Assembly: GCA_024399545.1 (NCBI GenBank)
Contig: JAKSNS010000005.1
Span: 1-64,000 of the forward strand
Reading direction: 5' to 3'
From: Paludibacteraceae bacterium
GTDB taxonomy: Bacteria > Bacteroidota > Bacteroidia > Bacteroidales > Paludibacteraceae
DNA: 64,000 bases
The number at the start of each line of letters is the position of its first letter. Positions within the stretch are counted from its first letter, which is position 1. The translations under genes and the position numbers were made by a program. Below, piece after piece: positions 1-8,821 of this stretch. The notes under the pieces are model-generated. The model was given only the letters and a program-made list of their open reading frames with translations, ran no database searches and was not told the DNA's origin.

Positions 1-121
1 TTTTCCCAATAAGATAGACATCGTCCTATAAACATAGACATATTCCTGTTTTTGTCGTCAGCGCACTGTAATCTTACAGACAACATGCCTAAGCTTTGTA
101 ATTAGTTATAGCATTCGAGTA

Positions 122-166
122 AGCAATCTGCTAAAAACAAACTTCAAAATCGTCTCAACCTAATTA
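122..166 (-). repeat. Partial copy of MITE-like repeat arm
   Basis: These 45 bases match 24760-24804 in the opposite orientation with one mismatch. In the second location the stretch is the left arm of a 195-bp palindromic element. Homology stops at about base 166, and I see no matching terminal repeat here. This is either a diverged relative or a remnant of the same element. Confidence 0.75.
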
Positions 167-175
167 TAGCAAAAC

Positions 176-210
176 AAAAGCACCACCCCAAGAGCCGGGA
201 TGGTGTTTTG
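176..210 (-). terminator. Rho-independent terminator of the 84-residue gene
   Basis: On the minus strand a nine-pair stem (CACCATCCC with GGGGTGGTG, one G-T pair) encloses a short loop and is followed by a T-rich run. It lies about 20 bases past the stop of the gene at 232-486. Confidence 0.7.
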
Positions 211-231
211 TTGCGTTATTGAAAAAGACGA

Positions 232-486
232 TTACTTCTTGTTCTCTTCGATGATGCGAAGAGCATGCTCAAGAATGGTAGTATCGTCAAGTGTAACGAT
301 GCCCCCGTTGGGACCTGGCTCGATGTGTACGCCACAACCTTTGCCGTTATCAAACTTCTGAGCGCCGAAGTAGTTTCTCACTGTATCGGCCTCGATTCCC
401 ATCGTGTCTGCGATTTTCTGCATACTGCCGTGAGGAAGAGCGTCCTTAATTGCGCGGAGTTCGTTGAAAGTAAGAGTTTTTGTCAT
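232..486 (-). CDS. Small putative HTH DNA-binding protein
   Basis: This gene encodes 84 residues. A helix-turn-helix-like stretch at about residues 20-40 (SMQKIADTMGIEADTVRNYF) looks like a small DNA-binding fold. The C-terminal half has a Gly/Pro-rich linker (EPGPNGG) and a final acidic-basic helix. I cannot assign a family name. The gene is transcribed alone: it has its own terminator at 176-210 and a 124-base leader region up to the stop of the PAP2 gene. That leader holds a short palindrome (537-551). A role as a regulator or nucleoid-associated protein is inference from the HTH alone. Confidence 0.7.
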   Translation of the reverse strand: MTKTLTFNELRAIKDALPHGSMQKIADTMGIEADTVRNYFGAQKFDNGKGCGVHIEPGPNGGIVTLDDTTILEHALRIIEENKK

Positions 487-536
487 AACTTTATAGTTTT
501 AATATATAGATAATTACAAGTTTTGGGATAGTGATT

Positions 537-551
537 TTTACCGATGGTAAA
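537..551. promoter_or_regulatory. Short palindrome upstream of the HTH gene
   Basis: TTTACC-GAT-GGTAAA is a perfect six-base inverted repeat about 50 bases upstream of the start of the 84-residue putative HTH gene. It has the size of an operator half-site pair. Autoregulation is only a guess. Confidence 0.25.
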
Positions 552-610
552 TGTAACACTAAATTTTGAGACTACCAAACGTTTTCGCATTTTTATTTCA
601 ACTTTTTTGG

Positions 611-1270
611 TCAGTACCCGGAAACAGAGATTAGAAAGAGGATTATGACGGTAATGAAATAACTGGAAACCAAAACAATAGCATTAAGCGTTGAGCCATT
701 TTCGTCCATTTCCGCCAACTTTATTTTACGCCACAGGAAAAAGACTAAAAGCGATACAAGCGTGCCAATCAGCAAGCCAAAGATTATGTCGCCAAGGTAG
801 TGTACGCCGAGATAAACACGCGACCAACAACTGAGCAGCACCCAAGTTGAGAGAGACAAGGAATAGTACCACCTGCGAACAACGAGTGATGTGAAAATAG
901 CCAAAGCGACGGTATTTGCGGCATGAGACGAGCAAAATCCATAATCACCACCAACATAATCGTTGACAGTAAGCACCATCCCTACAAGTGATGGTTCGTG
1001 GGTGGGGCGAAAACGGCAAACCGTGAATTTGATGACGTTGCATAACTGGTCGGAGAGTAGTACAGCCAAAGCAGCGGCACACAAGACAGAGAGTGCGGTA
1101 CGCCAACCGTAAGAACGCAACAAAAGAATCACAAAAATGGAAAAGAGAGGCAACCAAACATCTGTGCGAGAAAAAAGGAAGAAGAATCCATCGCAGAAAG
1201 GTGAGCGCCAGCCATTTATTGCCAATGTCAGCGTGCGGTCAAGTTCCAAAATCTGATGGAATAACATCAT
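611..1270 (-). CDS. PAP2-family membrane phosphatase
   Basis: This is a type 2 phosphatidic acid phosphatase of about 219 residues with roughly five hydrophobic spans. All three PAP2 motifs are visible (numbered from a possible GTG start at 1273): KX6RP ending FRP near 82-90, SSH at 115-117, and SRVYLGVHYLGD near 151-162 carrying the catalytic histidine. Family members dephosphorylate lipid phosphates such as undecaprenyl diphosphate, phosphatidylglycerol phosphate or lipid A at the membrane surface. The substrate cannot be read from sequence. It starts six bases after the batE stop, so it is probably the last gene of the Bat operon. I chose the ATG at 1270 over the GTG at 1273. Confidence 0.88.
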   Translation of the reverse strand: MMLFHQILELDRTLTLAINGWRSPFCDGFFFLFSRTDVWLPLFSIFVILLLRSYGWRTALSVLCAAALAVLLSDQLCNVIKFTVCRFRPTHEPSLVGMVLTVNDYVGGDYGFCSSHAANTVALAIFTSLVVRRWYYSLSLSTWVLLSCWSRVYLGVHYLGDIIFGLLIGTLVSLLVFFLWRKIKLAEMDENGSTLNAIVLVSSYFITVIILFLISVSGY

Positions 1271-1276
1271 CACACC

Positions 1277-2044
1277 TTAAATCGTCTCGACTGCGGAGTT
1301 GCGAATCCAACCTACATTGCCATCCTCAAGGCGAACCTCAATCCATTCGCCAAGAGTAGATTTGATGAAAACCTTCGTTCCCTCATGGATGACAAAAACC
1401 TCCGTACCGCTCATGTCTGGAGTGCTGCGAGCAGTCTCGCTACCTACCAAAACTATAGCCGCAGGGTTTTTCACCACCATATTGCGCGCATGCGAGGAAT
1501 GTCCAATCGAGATGAAGAAACAAGCGAGGAATAGGAGGAATAGCCCAAAACCTGTCTTGCGCAAAACCAAAGTCATACCAAAACGGTAGATGAGGAAGAA
1601 AAACATAGCGAGCAGGAATAGCACAAGGCTGATATACGCCCAAACATTAGAGGTGAAAAGGAGCGTTACATCCCTGTACCACTGCGTGACAAAGAATGGT
1701 TCGACAGCCTCGGTCTTATCAGTCTTGCTTAGGTTTGCGAAATCAAGGTTGTATTTAATGTCAGCGTTTGAAGGGTCCAAACGCAAGGCACGCTCATAAT
1801 AGAGAATGGCACGACCAGTGTAGCCAGCCTTAAAGAGGGCGTTGGCGTAATTATAATAAAGTGCGGAGGATTCACCCCTTTTGACCAATCGTGCATAGAT
1901 AGCAACCGCATCTTCGTAGTTTTTGCTGGAATAAGCCTCAGCGGCTTCGTTCCACAGTTTCTGTTCCTCGGTGACACAATATGCAGGCGTCATGGAGAGC
2001 AGCAACAATGCTGTAATTATGATTGTTGTGAATAGACGTTTCAT
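1277..2044 (-). CDS. batE: BatE: TPR and SH3 membrane protein
   Basis: 255 residues. There is a signal peptide (1-23), a TPR-like region at about 30-105 (including YNYANALFKAGYTGRAI), two membrane spans near 134-154 and 164-181, and a bacterial SH3-like domain from about 195 to the end (with GTKVFIKST and WIEVRLEDGNVGWI). This is the usual BatE layout in Bacteroidetes. Bat proteins were named for aerotolerance in Bacteroides fragilis; the biochemical role is unsettled and they probably form an envelope complex with MoxR. The start overlaps the batD stop as ATGA, which suggests translational coupling. Confidence 0.85.
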   Translation of the reverse strand: MKRLFTTIIITALLLLSMTPAYCVTEEQKLWNEAAEAYSSKNYEDAVAIYARLVKRGESSALYYNYANALFKAGYTGRAILYYERALRLDPSNADIKYNLDFANLSKTDKTEAVEPFFVTQWYRDVTLLFTSNVWAYISLVLFLLAMFFFLIYRFGMTLVLRKTGFGLFLLFLACFFISIGHSSHARNMVVKNPAAIVLVGSETARSTPDMSGTEVFVIHEGTKVFIKSTLGEWIEVRLEDGNVGWIRNSAVETI

Positions 2045-3879
2045 CTTCGTACTGTATCTTCAAATTTTGATATTAGATTGACTGCCTCCTTGTAGGTATG
2101 CTCCATTGCGCTGTTGGCATCGCCTGAAGGAGCATAACGCTGGAACTCGCATTCGTTAAGCAAAGCCGTGAATTGTTCTATAGTCTGAGGGTCAACACCC
2201 TTGGCTGTAAGACATTCACACATAGAATCCTTGTTAAGGTCGGAGAGAGGAATGGAAAGTTTGTCGGAGGTATATCCCCACAAAGCCTTAAGGACCTCGT
2301 CATAGAATACCTCTTTGTGACCAGCACGCCACTCTCGGTCGGCAACCTTTAGGCGTTTACGAGCAACTTTGTTTGCGCCACGGTTTTTCTGAAGGGCAAC
2401 ATTGGCATTGTCTTTTATTTTCTTGCGGAAGAATATAAGCAACGCAATAGTGAGAAGGATAATGACAAGATAGCAAAGCCAATAAAGGAGCGAAGTGATG
2501 AGGTAATCCTCAGGCTGACGGAGTTGAAGCTGGCTGTTATCCAAATACCTAATATCCTTGGCAAGCATCTCTACACGTTCCTGATCCTGGACATTCTGCA
2601 TATCGGCTGCACCCTCTGGAGCATCTGAACCTTTCGTTACACGGAAATGTATCTCGTCAGTAGATAGCGTCTTGTAAGAATGAGAATTGACATCGTAGTA
2701 AGAGATAACAGCGGCAGGAACGGTAAAATCACCCTTATGTCGAGGAATGACAAGGTACTCTATAGTCTTCTTGCCTTGTTGCCCAGAGGTGGTGGTATTG
2801 AAATCGTTGGTTACCTTTGGCTCGTAAGCCTCGAAATCCTTAGGGAACTGCAATTCAGGGTTTTTGAGCATCTTCATATTTCCCGAACCTGTGATAGTGA
2901 CCTTTACCGTGACAGGTTTATTAGATTCAAGTTCGGTGGCTGAAACCTTAGTGTTCATCTGCAACGAACCGACGACACCCGAAAAGCCAACGGGTTTAGG
3001 CTGAGGCAGAGGAGTGACGTTGATGGTGCTTTTGCCAGTCACCAATGTTTTCTCGACATCTTGGTAAGAATCGAAGAAAGAGTCGAAGAAACCGCGCGAC
3101 TGACGCTGTACCCTCACACGGATAGCCACACTGCAAGAAAACTTGTCAACGGTTATGTTCCCAGCATGCTGAGGGAAAAGGATAGCCTTGTAGATTTCAT
3201 AAGTAGCGAAGTTCTGCCCGTTGTAACTCTCCTTTTTCATACCACGGTTCTGCGGAAGTTCAATCTCTTGAACGAGAAAATCCTTGAAATCAGGCATTTT
3301 GACATTTTGCATACCAACAACATCATCCTTGGCGTAAAGTTTGTAGGTCACAAGGATAGCCTCCTGCTCCATAACCTTGGTGCGCGAGAAATTGGCCTTG
3401 ACGAAAAGACGATCAGGCGAGCCAGCATTTGACACAGAGCTACCCTGCCCCGCCCCACCACGCTGCGACTGCTGAGCCTGCGCTGCCTTGTCCTCTGGGA
3501 GAACCTTTATAGTCAAGGCATTGGAACTGTATTTCTGACCATCGACGACAATCGAGGCAGGAGAAATGGTAAATGTACCCTCTTGTGTCGCCTGAAGGGT
3601 ATATGTATAACGAACCTCCTTGGAGGTCGTCACCTTGCCATTATATATGGACGTGCTGGAAGAGGTAGAGGTATAAGGACCAGCCAACACGTCAAAGCTG
3701 TTAAGGGACGGCAGGCGAAAATCTTTACCCTGTTCGTTGACTGAATAGACCAACTGGAAAGTTTGCCCAACAGCCACGGTGTTAGGAGCCGAAGCGCGGA
3801 TAGAGACACCTTCAGCCCACGAATGCATAGCGAAAAGCCATGCCATGCATAATGCCAATAATATTCTTATAGTCTTCAT
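2041..3879 (-). CDS. batD: BatD: large periplasmic Bat protein
   Basis: 612 residues. It has a signal peptide (about 1-22) and a long beta-rich periplasmic part. The part opens with an oxygen-tolerance-type sequence (RASAPNTVAVGQTFQLVYSV) and includes further Ig-like stretches. One transmembrane helix lies near 465-485, followed by a charged cytoplasmic tail of about 125 residues. Size and order match BatD. It is presumed to be the periplasmic partner of the vWA proteins BatA and BatB. It begins three bases after the batC stop and overlaps the batE start. Confidence 0.88.
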   Translation of the reverse strand: MKTIRILLALCMAWLFAMHSWAEGVSIRASAPNTVAVGQTFQLVYSVNEQGKDFRLPSLNSFDVLAGPYTSTSSSTSIYNGKVTTSKEVRYTYTLQATQEGTFTISPASIVVDGQKYSSNALTIKVLPEDKAAQAQQSQRGGAGQGSSVSNAGSPDRLFVKANFSRTKVMEQEAILVTYKLYAKDDVVGMQNVKMPDFKDFLVQEIELPQNRGMKKESYNGQNFATYEIYKAILFPQHAGNITVDKFSCSVAIRVRVQRQSRGFFDSFFDSYQDVEKTLVTGKSTINVTPLPQPKPVGFSGVVGSLQMNTKVSATELESNKPVTVKVTITGSGNMKMLKNPELQFPKDFEAYEPKVTNDFNTTTSGQQGKKTIEYLVIPRHKGDFTVPAAVISYYDVNSHSYKTLSTDEIHFRVTKGSDAPEGAADMQNVQDQERVEMLAKDIRYLDNSQLQLRQPEDYLITSLLYWLCYLVIILLTIALLIFFRKKIKDNANVALQKNRGANKVARKRLKVADREWRAGHKEVFYDEVLKALWGYTSDKLSIPLSDLNKDSMCECLTAKGVDPQTIEQFTALLNECEFQRYAPSGDANSAMEHTYKEAVNLISKFEDTVRR

Positions 3880-3882
3880 ATT

Positions 3883-4596
3883 TTACCAATCCTTTGAAAC
3901 ACGGCGACGTGCGCCAACCTTAACCTTCTTGCGCTCCTGCGTATCTTTTTCGTCCTGCTGGAGTGCTTGCAAAATCTGCTCAGCCTCTTCCTTGCTCATT
4001 TGGTTTTCCTTTGGCTGAGGTTGTTGTTGCTGCTGTTGTTTATCTTGTTGCTGGTCTTGGTCTTGGTTTTGCTGTTGCTGCTGTTGTTGTTGCTGTTGGT
4101 CTTTGTTCTGCTGGTCTTTGTTCTGCTGGTCTTTGTTTTGATCCTGTTGCTGTTGCTGTTGTTGCTGCTGTTGTAGTTTCTTCTTGGCGAAGGCAAGATT
4201 ATAACGCGTCTCGTCATCGTTTGGATTGTTGCGCAACGCCTGCTTGTAAGCCTCGATGCTCTCCTGGTATTTTTCGGACATAAGCAACGAGTTGCCTATA
4301 TTGTGATAGACATGCGCCTTACGGGTTTTGTCATCACCAGTAAAATCAAGGGCTTTAGCATATTGGCTTGCTGCTTCGTCATACTTCTGCTGACGGAAGA
4401 GCGCATTGCCCAAATTGAAATTAGCCGAGAAACTTTTAGGGTTTTTGTCCAAGCCCTTGCGATAATCAATCTCTGCCTCGACGTATTTTTTATCTTTATA
4501 TTTTCTGTTCCCGCTATTGACATCAACCATCTCTTTCTGTGCAAAGAGCGTCAATGCCGTCAACGCAAAAACAAAAGTAGCCACGACCCTTTTCAT
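3883..4596 (-). CDS. batC: BatC: TPR protein with long glutamine-rich tract
   Basis: 237 residues. It has a signal peptide (1-19), TPR motifs at about 35-137 (SFSANFNLGNALFRQQKYDE, VYHNIGNSLLMSEKYQESI), a Gln/Asp/Lys tract at 142-193 with runs of ten glutamines and three NKDQQ units, and a conserved tail (EEAEQILQALQQDE) typical of BatC. The tract is encoded by CTG/TTG triplet repeats on the plus strand, so its length may vary between strains. TPRs suggest a scaffold in the Bat complex. The start overlaps the batB stop by four bases. Confidence 0.87.
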   Translation of the reverse strand: MKRVVATFVFALTALTLFAQKEMVDVNSGNRKYKDKKYVEAEIDYRKGLDKNPKSFSANFNLGNALFRQQKYDEAASQYAKALDFTGDDKTRKAHVYHNIGNSLLMSEKYQESIEAYKQALRNNPNDDETRYNLAFAKKKLQQQQQQQQQQDQNKDQQNKDQQNKDQQQQQQQQQQNQDQDQQQDKQQQQQQPQPKENQMSKEEAEQILQALQQDEKDTQERKKVKVGARRRVSKDW

Positions 4597-5621
4597 CTTT
4601 CAAACCATTTGAATTTGTTCAGCCATCTATTCTGACGGCCCAAAGTTAGGAACTCAACGATAAGAAGAACCAATGCCATCCAAGCGAAGATGTAGAACTT
4701 ATCATCGTATGCTGAATATGCAGAGACATCAAGTTCACCTTTTTGCATTTTGCCAACCTCCGAAGTCAAAGCACGGAGAGCACTGTTGCTGTTGGTTGCA
4801 CGAACGAAAATACCACCACCAGCGGCAGCAACCTGCTTGCACATCTGTTCATCAAGCGCAGAGACTACAACCTCACCGTTCTGGTCACGCCAGAAATCAG
4901 ACGAACGTGGAACAGGTATAGGAGAACCAGCTACAGAACCTACGCCAACGACATTGACGGTTATGCCGCTTTCGCGAGCAATGCGTGCAGCTTCAACGGC
5001 ATCATCCTCGTGGTTTTCTCCATCGGTTATGAGAATTATGGTACGACCTATATTCTGGTCCTCAATGTCACCGAAAGATTTGACAGCCATCTCTATAGCT
5101 GTACCAATGGCAGTACCAGGAACAGGAACGGAACCTGGGTTGATGGTACTGAGGAACATCTTTGCTGAGACATTGTCGGACGATATAGGCATTTGTACGT
5201 AAGCGTCGCCAGCAAAAATGATAAGGCCAATCTTGTCATCAACCATCTCATCAAGCAACTTGGATAGCATCATTTTGGCATTGTCAAGTCGTGAAGGTTC
5301 AACGTCTGTTGCTCGCATTGAGTTGGATACGTCAAGCACGAAAATAGACTCGATACCCTGACGATGCTCGGTCTGTTTCTTTGTACCGAATTGCGGTTGA
5401 GCAAGTGCAATAACCAACAATGCCATAGCTAAGACCGTTATACCGAATTTCACATGCGGTCTGATTGCCGAATAATCAGGCATAAGTCCCAAAAGCAGGT
5501 CTGGGTTGCCAAAACGGCGCAACCTTCTCTGCTGACCGAAACATTTGAAGATGTAGATTACCACCATCAGCAATAGTACCAACAGCAGATACAACATCTC
5601 AGGATGAGCAAAACGGAACAT
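4593..5621 (-). CDS. batB: BatB: vWA-domain membrane protein
   Basis: 342 residues. Two N-terminal membrane spans (about 10-26 and 60-76) precede a von Willebrand A domain with a complete MIDAS: DVSNS at 97-101, the GTAIGTAI threonine and the TDGEN aspartate. A third span lies near the C-terminus. The vWA domain binds a divalent metal and partner proteins, here presumably in the periplasm. The gene lies two bases after the 138-residue gene and is coupled to batC through ATGA. Confidence 0.9.
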   Translation of the reverse strand: MFRFAHPEMLYLLLVLLLMVVIYIFKCFGQQRRLRRFGNPDLLLGLMPDYSAIRPHVKFGITVLAMALLVIALAQPQFGTKKQTEHRQGIESIFVLDVSNSMRATDVEPSRLDNAKMMLSKLLDEMVDDKIGLIIFAGDAYVQMPISSDNVSAKMFLSTINPGSVPVPGTAIGTAIEMAVKSFGDIEDQNIGRTIILITDGENHEDDAVEAARIARESGITVNVVGVGSVAGSPIPVPRSSDFWRDQNGEVVVSALDEQMCKQVAAAGGGIFVRATNSNSALRALTSEVGKMQKGELDVSAYSAYDDKFYIFAWMALVLLIVEFLTLGRQNRWLNKFKWFER

Positions 5622-5623
5622 AG

Positions 5624-6040
5624 TTATCTCTTATTATCCGAAACTGGCATTGGGTTATAGACAGGGACACTCTTGTCTGGACGGATGCTAAGTTTCTTAA
5701 CTTTAGATTTTTTCTTTCCCGCAACGACTTGATAGCGTGCCACGAAATTATTCATCGGGCGAACCTCATCCTTGCCCTTAGCAGGAACGAGGATAACCTC
5801 ATAGTTACGGATTGGGAAATTGACGCTGTCCTCGAAAACAACGGTAATCCTTGTCCTCGTGGCATACAAACCCTTGACTTCGACACGATTCTTGGCCACT
5901 TTGTTACGACGAAAACCATCGACTTTGAGGTAAAACTTCTCGCCACCCTTGCTTTCGACAATGAGGGTATTAGCCAAAGCCTGTGCAGACACGGTGACGG
6001 CACAGAATGACAATAGCAAAAACAATAATATCTTTTTCAT
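5624..6040 (-). CDS. Secreted protein of unknown function inside the bat operon
   Basis: 138 residues. A signal peptide (about 1-20, ending VSAQA) is followed by a short beta-rich basic domain (KVDGFRRNKVAKNRVEVKG, RNYEVILVPAKGKDEVRP) and a lysine-rich linker (GKKKSKVKK). I do not recognise a family. It sits between batA and batB: the start overlaps the batA stop as TAATG, and batB follows two bases after its stop. It is therefore almost certainly co-translated with them. It may be a periplasmic accessory of the Bat complex; that is inference from position. Confidence 0.75.
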   Translation of the reverse strand: MKKILLFLLLSFCAVTVSAQALANTLIVESKGGEKFYLKVDGFRRNKVAKNRVEVKGLYATRTRITVVFEDSVNFPIRNYEVILVPAKGKDEVRPMNNFVARYQVVAGKKKSKVKKLSIRPDKSVPVYNPMPVSDNKR

Positions 6041-7023
6041 TATGGTAAAGTTCTCAATATTGTATGTCTCAATAATATTTCAACAAACAAGCAGACAAAA
6101 GCACCAAGCAGGAAAGGCCAGAAGTCCTCGCTCTTGCGATGAGTCTCTGTCACCTGCAATTTGGTTTTCTCCATCTGGTCAATCTCGTCATAAATTGCTC
6201 CAAGTTTCTTTGAATTGGTTGCACGAAAATAAGCACCACCAGTCATAGACGCAATTTCACGCAGCACATCCTCGTCAATATCGACAGGAATGTTCTGATA
6301 ACGTATCCCCAAAGGTGTCTGGAATGGATATGGTGCAACATCCGAACTACCAGCACCAATTGTATAAACCCTTATGCCGTATGTTTTTGCAATCTCTGCG
6401 GCAGTCACTGGGGAGATGTCGCCACGGTTGTTTGTACCATCGGTCAAAAGGATGATAACCTTTGACTTCGCTTTACTATTCTTGATACGGTTTATGGCGT
6501 TGGCAAGTCCAAGACCTATAGCCGTTCCGTCTTCAATCATACCATATTCAACCCCTTTGAACAAGTTGACCAAAGCCACATGGTCAATGGTGAGAGGACA
6601 TTGCGTGAAACTCTCCCCGGCAAATACCACAAGACCGATATTATCGTTAGGACGGTCCATTGCAAACTGTATAGCAACATCCTTAGCAGCCTCAAGGCGG
6701 TTAGGCTTCAAATCCTCGGCAAGCATAGTACCAGAGATGTCAAGTGCGAGCATTATGTCAATACCCTCGGTTGTCTCGCGACGGAAACTGTTGCTTGTCT
6801 GAGGACGTGCCAAAGCAAAGATAATCAAAGCCAAAGCTATACATCTCAATGCGAAAAGAGCGTGAGTGAGGTATTGCTTATAACTTTTTGACATCTTGTC
6901 GAGCAAACGGAGCGACGAGACCTGCATATAAGTGAGTCGAGACCTGTAACGATAGACATACCAAATAATTATAGGTATGAGAATCAGGAGAAACCAAAGG
7001 TATTGCGGTTCGTGGAATTTCAT
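6040..7023 (-). CDS. batA: BatA: vWA-domain membrane protein
   Basis: 327 residues. Membrane spans lie at about 8-25 and 56-73, and a vWA domain begins near 88. The MIDAS reads DISGT at 95-99, so the third position is threonine instead of the more common serine; both can coordinate metal. DGTAIG and TDGTN supply the other MIDAS residues. A C-terminal span is near 305-322. BatA and BatB normally act as a pair. The start overlaps the upstream gene by ATGA. Confidence 0.9.
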   Translation of the reverse strand: MKFHEPQYLWFLLILIPIIIWYVYRYRSRLTYMQVSSLRLLDKMSKSYKQYLTHALFALRCIALALIIFALARPQTSNSFRRETTEGIDIMLALDISGTMLAEDLKPNRLEAAKDVAIQFAMDRPNDNIGLVVFAGESFTQCPLTIDHVALVNLFKGVEYGMIEDGTAIGLGLANAINRIKNSKAKSKVIILLTDGTNNRGDISPVTAAEIAKTYGIRVYTIGAGSSDVAPYPFQTPLGIRYQNIPVDIDEDVLREIASMTGGAYFRATNSKKLGAIYDEIDQMEKTKLQVTETHRKSEDFWPFLLGAFVCLFVEILLRHTILRTLP

Positions 7024-7955
7024 TTCTTTTCCTCCTCTGTTTTACGGGTGTTCTGGACAAAGTTCTTGCCATCCTCGAAAGCCCTTTCGTTTTCAGTTGG
7101 TAGAGGGTTCCACTTGGCGAATTTGACGAGGTCAGCCAATCCCAGCACTTCTTTCAGCACATCGATAGGTTCCTTGTCAATCGAAATTCTTGTGTTCATC
7201 CTCAGTTCACGAAGGAGGTCGTCGGTAGTAGATTCAACGGCATTAATACCGTAACGGCGATTAATATATGACTTAATAATGTCAGTCAATACACTGTAAT
7301 ACTCTTTGTTACGCCCCTCCTGCCATAATTTCTCTTGTCTTAACTGCTCCAATTGCTCAAGGGCTATGACATCAGCAGGACGGCTGTCGAAAACCTTAAC
7401 CTCTTCGTCGGCTTTTTTCTTGTTACGGAAATATTTGCGATAGACAAAGATACCAGCCACCACAAGGGCAGCGGCAAGTACGACAAGTATCACGATAGTC
7501 CAAATGAGTTCCCAGTCAAACGGTGGGTCATATACAGGTTTGATGTCACAAATGGCATTAGCCGTATCCACATCAATATCAACTATTTTGAGACTGACGG
7601 CATTACTGACGAAAGTGTCCTCGCCGTCAACGACTGGAAAGCCATCGACATAGACAAGAGCAGAATCCCAACCTGTAAAGATATATTTTGCGGCTATCTT
7701 GACCGTACCGTCTGTTTCATGCATGGTATCGTAACCCAAAGTCTCGACAAGTTCGAGTCCTGCTGGCACAGAATCCTTAAAGAGAGGGAAACGCAACTGT
7801 CGCTCGCCCGTAAAGGCAACCTCAATGCGAAGGCAAGTCTGGTCACCAATGAACATGGCAAGCGAATCGAAAGCGGCAGTCACCTGGACAGTCTGCGCCT
7901 TGACGCTGAACGCCAAGCAAAACAGAATTGCTGAATTTATAGCTATCCTTTTCAT
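7020..7955 (-). CDS. Bat-operon membrane protein, DUF4381-like layout
   Basis: 311 residues when started at the ATG at 7955, which overlaps the DUF58 stop as ATGA. An upstream in-frame extension would run 120 bases into the DUF58 gene and is unlikely. The protein has a signal peptide (ending VKA), a periplasmic beta-rich region of about 130 residues, one membrane helix (IWTIVILVVLAAALVVAGIF) and a cytoplasmic domain. Proteins with this layout between DUF58 and batA are standard in Bacteroidetes Bat operons and resemble DUF4381. The role is unknown. Confidence 0.78.
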   Translation of the reverse strand: MKRIAINSAILFCLAFSVKAQTVQVTAAFDSLAMFIGDQTCLRIEVAFTGERQLRFPLFKDSVPAGLELVETLGYDTMHETDGTVKIAAKYIFTGWDSALVYVDGFPVVDGEDTFVSNAVSLKIVDIDVDTANAICDIKPVYDPPFDWELIWTIVILVVLAAALVVAGIFVYRKYFRNKKKADEEVKVFDSRPADVIALEQLEQLRQEKLWQEGRNKEYYSVLTDIIKSYINRRYGINAVESTTDDLLRELRMNTRISIDKEPIDVLKEVLGLADLVKFAKWNPLPTENERAFEDGKNFVQNTRKTEEEKK

Positions 7956-8821
7956 TTTCTCATATTGAAGAGTTGCATAAGTGCCTTGACATAGTCCTCG
8001 TCCGTGAAGATGCTGACCATATCCACACCTGCTTTTTTCATAGTATTCTTCAGGCCTTCCTGTTTGCTGAGCCATTCACGGTTGAAAAGCCCACGTACGG
8101 AAGGGTTGGATGTATCAACCATCATTTGCTTGCCAGTCTCGGCATCACGCAAAGTCATTAGCCCGACGTCAGGCAGTTGCACGTCCCTTGGGTCGTGAAT
8201 CTGAATTGCAACCATATCGTGACGACGGTTGGCTATCTTGAAGACGTCATTGAAATCCCCGTTATCAATGAAGTCACTTATAACGAAGGCGGTGCAACGA
8301 CGTTTAATAGCGTTGTTAAAGAACTGCACGGCATGGGCGATATCCGTAAGTTTGCTCTCAGGTTCAAAATCCAATAGTTCCCTGATGATATACAATATGT
8401 GTTTCCTACCTTTTTTGGGCGGGATGAACTTCTCTATGCGGTCACTGAAGAAGATTACTCCAATTTTGTCGTTGTTTTGGATGGCGGAAAATGCTATCGT
8501 AGCGGCAATCTCTGCCATCATATCGCGTTTCATCTGGTTGACGGAACCAAACATACGACTGGCTGACACATCGACAAGCAACATGACAGTCAACTCGCGC
8601 TCCTCTTCAAAGACCTTGACGTAGGGACGGTTCATACGGGCTGTGACATTCCAGTCAATAGCCCTTATCTCGTCGCCATACTGATATTCGCGTACTTCCG
8701 AAAAGGTCATACCCTTGCCTTTGAATGCCGTATGGTATTCGCCGGCGAACAGATTGTTGGATAGCCCTCGGGTCTTTATCTCAATCTGGCGAACTCTTTT
8801 CAATAGTTCACTGGTCTCCAT
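7952..8821 (-). CDS. DUF58-family protein
   Basis: 289 residues, no signal peptide. The DUF58 core is plain: YQYGDEIRAIDWNVTAR at about 46-62, followed by a degenerate vWA-like domain with DVSAS near 94-98 and FSDRIEKF. DUF58 proteins are encoded next to MoxR ATPases and are thought to be clients or partners. The start overlaps the moxR stop by one base (TAATG), so the two are coupled. Confidence 0.9.
   Translation of the reverse strand: METSELLKRVRQIEIKTRGLSNNLFAGEYHTAFKGKGMTFSEVREYQYGDEIRAIDWNVTARMNRPYVKVFEEERELTVMLLVDVSASRMFGSVNQMKRDMMAEIAATIAFSAIQNNDKIGVIFFSDRIEKFIPPKKGRKHILYIIRELLDFEPESKLTDIAHAVQFFNNAIKRRCTAFVISDFIDNGDFNDVFKIANRRHDMVAIQIHDPRDVQLPDVGLMTLRDAETGKQMMVDTSNPSVRGLFNREWLSKQEGLKNTMKKAGVDMVSIFTDEDYVKALMQLFNMRK

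Noticed and set aside
3963..4283. Open frames rich in Leu/Val opposite batC
   Set aside because: They are the complement of the CAG/CAA glutamine tract and have no independent start or family.
7956..8075. N-terminal extension of the Bat-operon membrane protein
   Set aside because: It would hide the signal peptide and overlap the DUF58 gene; the ATGA start at 7955 fits better.
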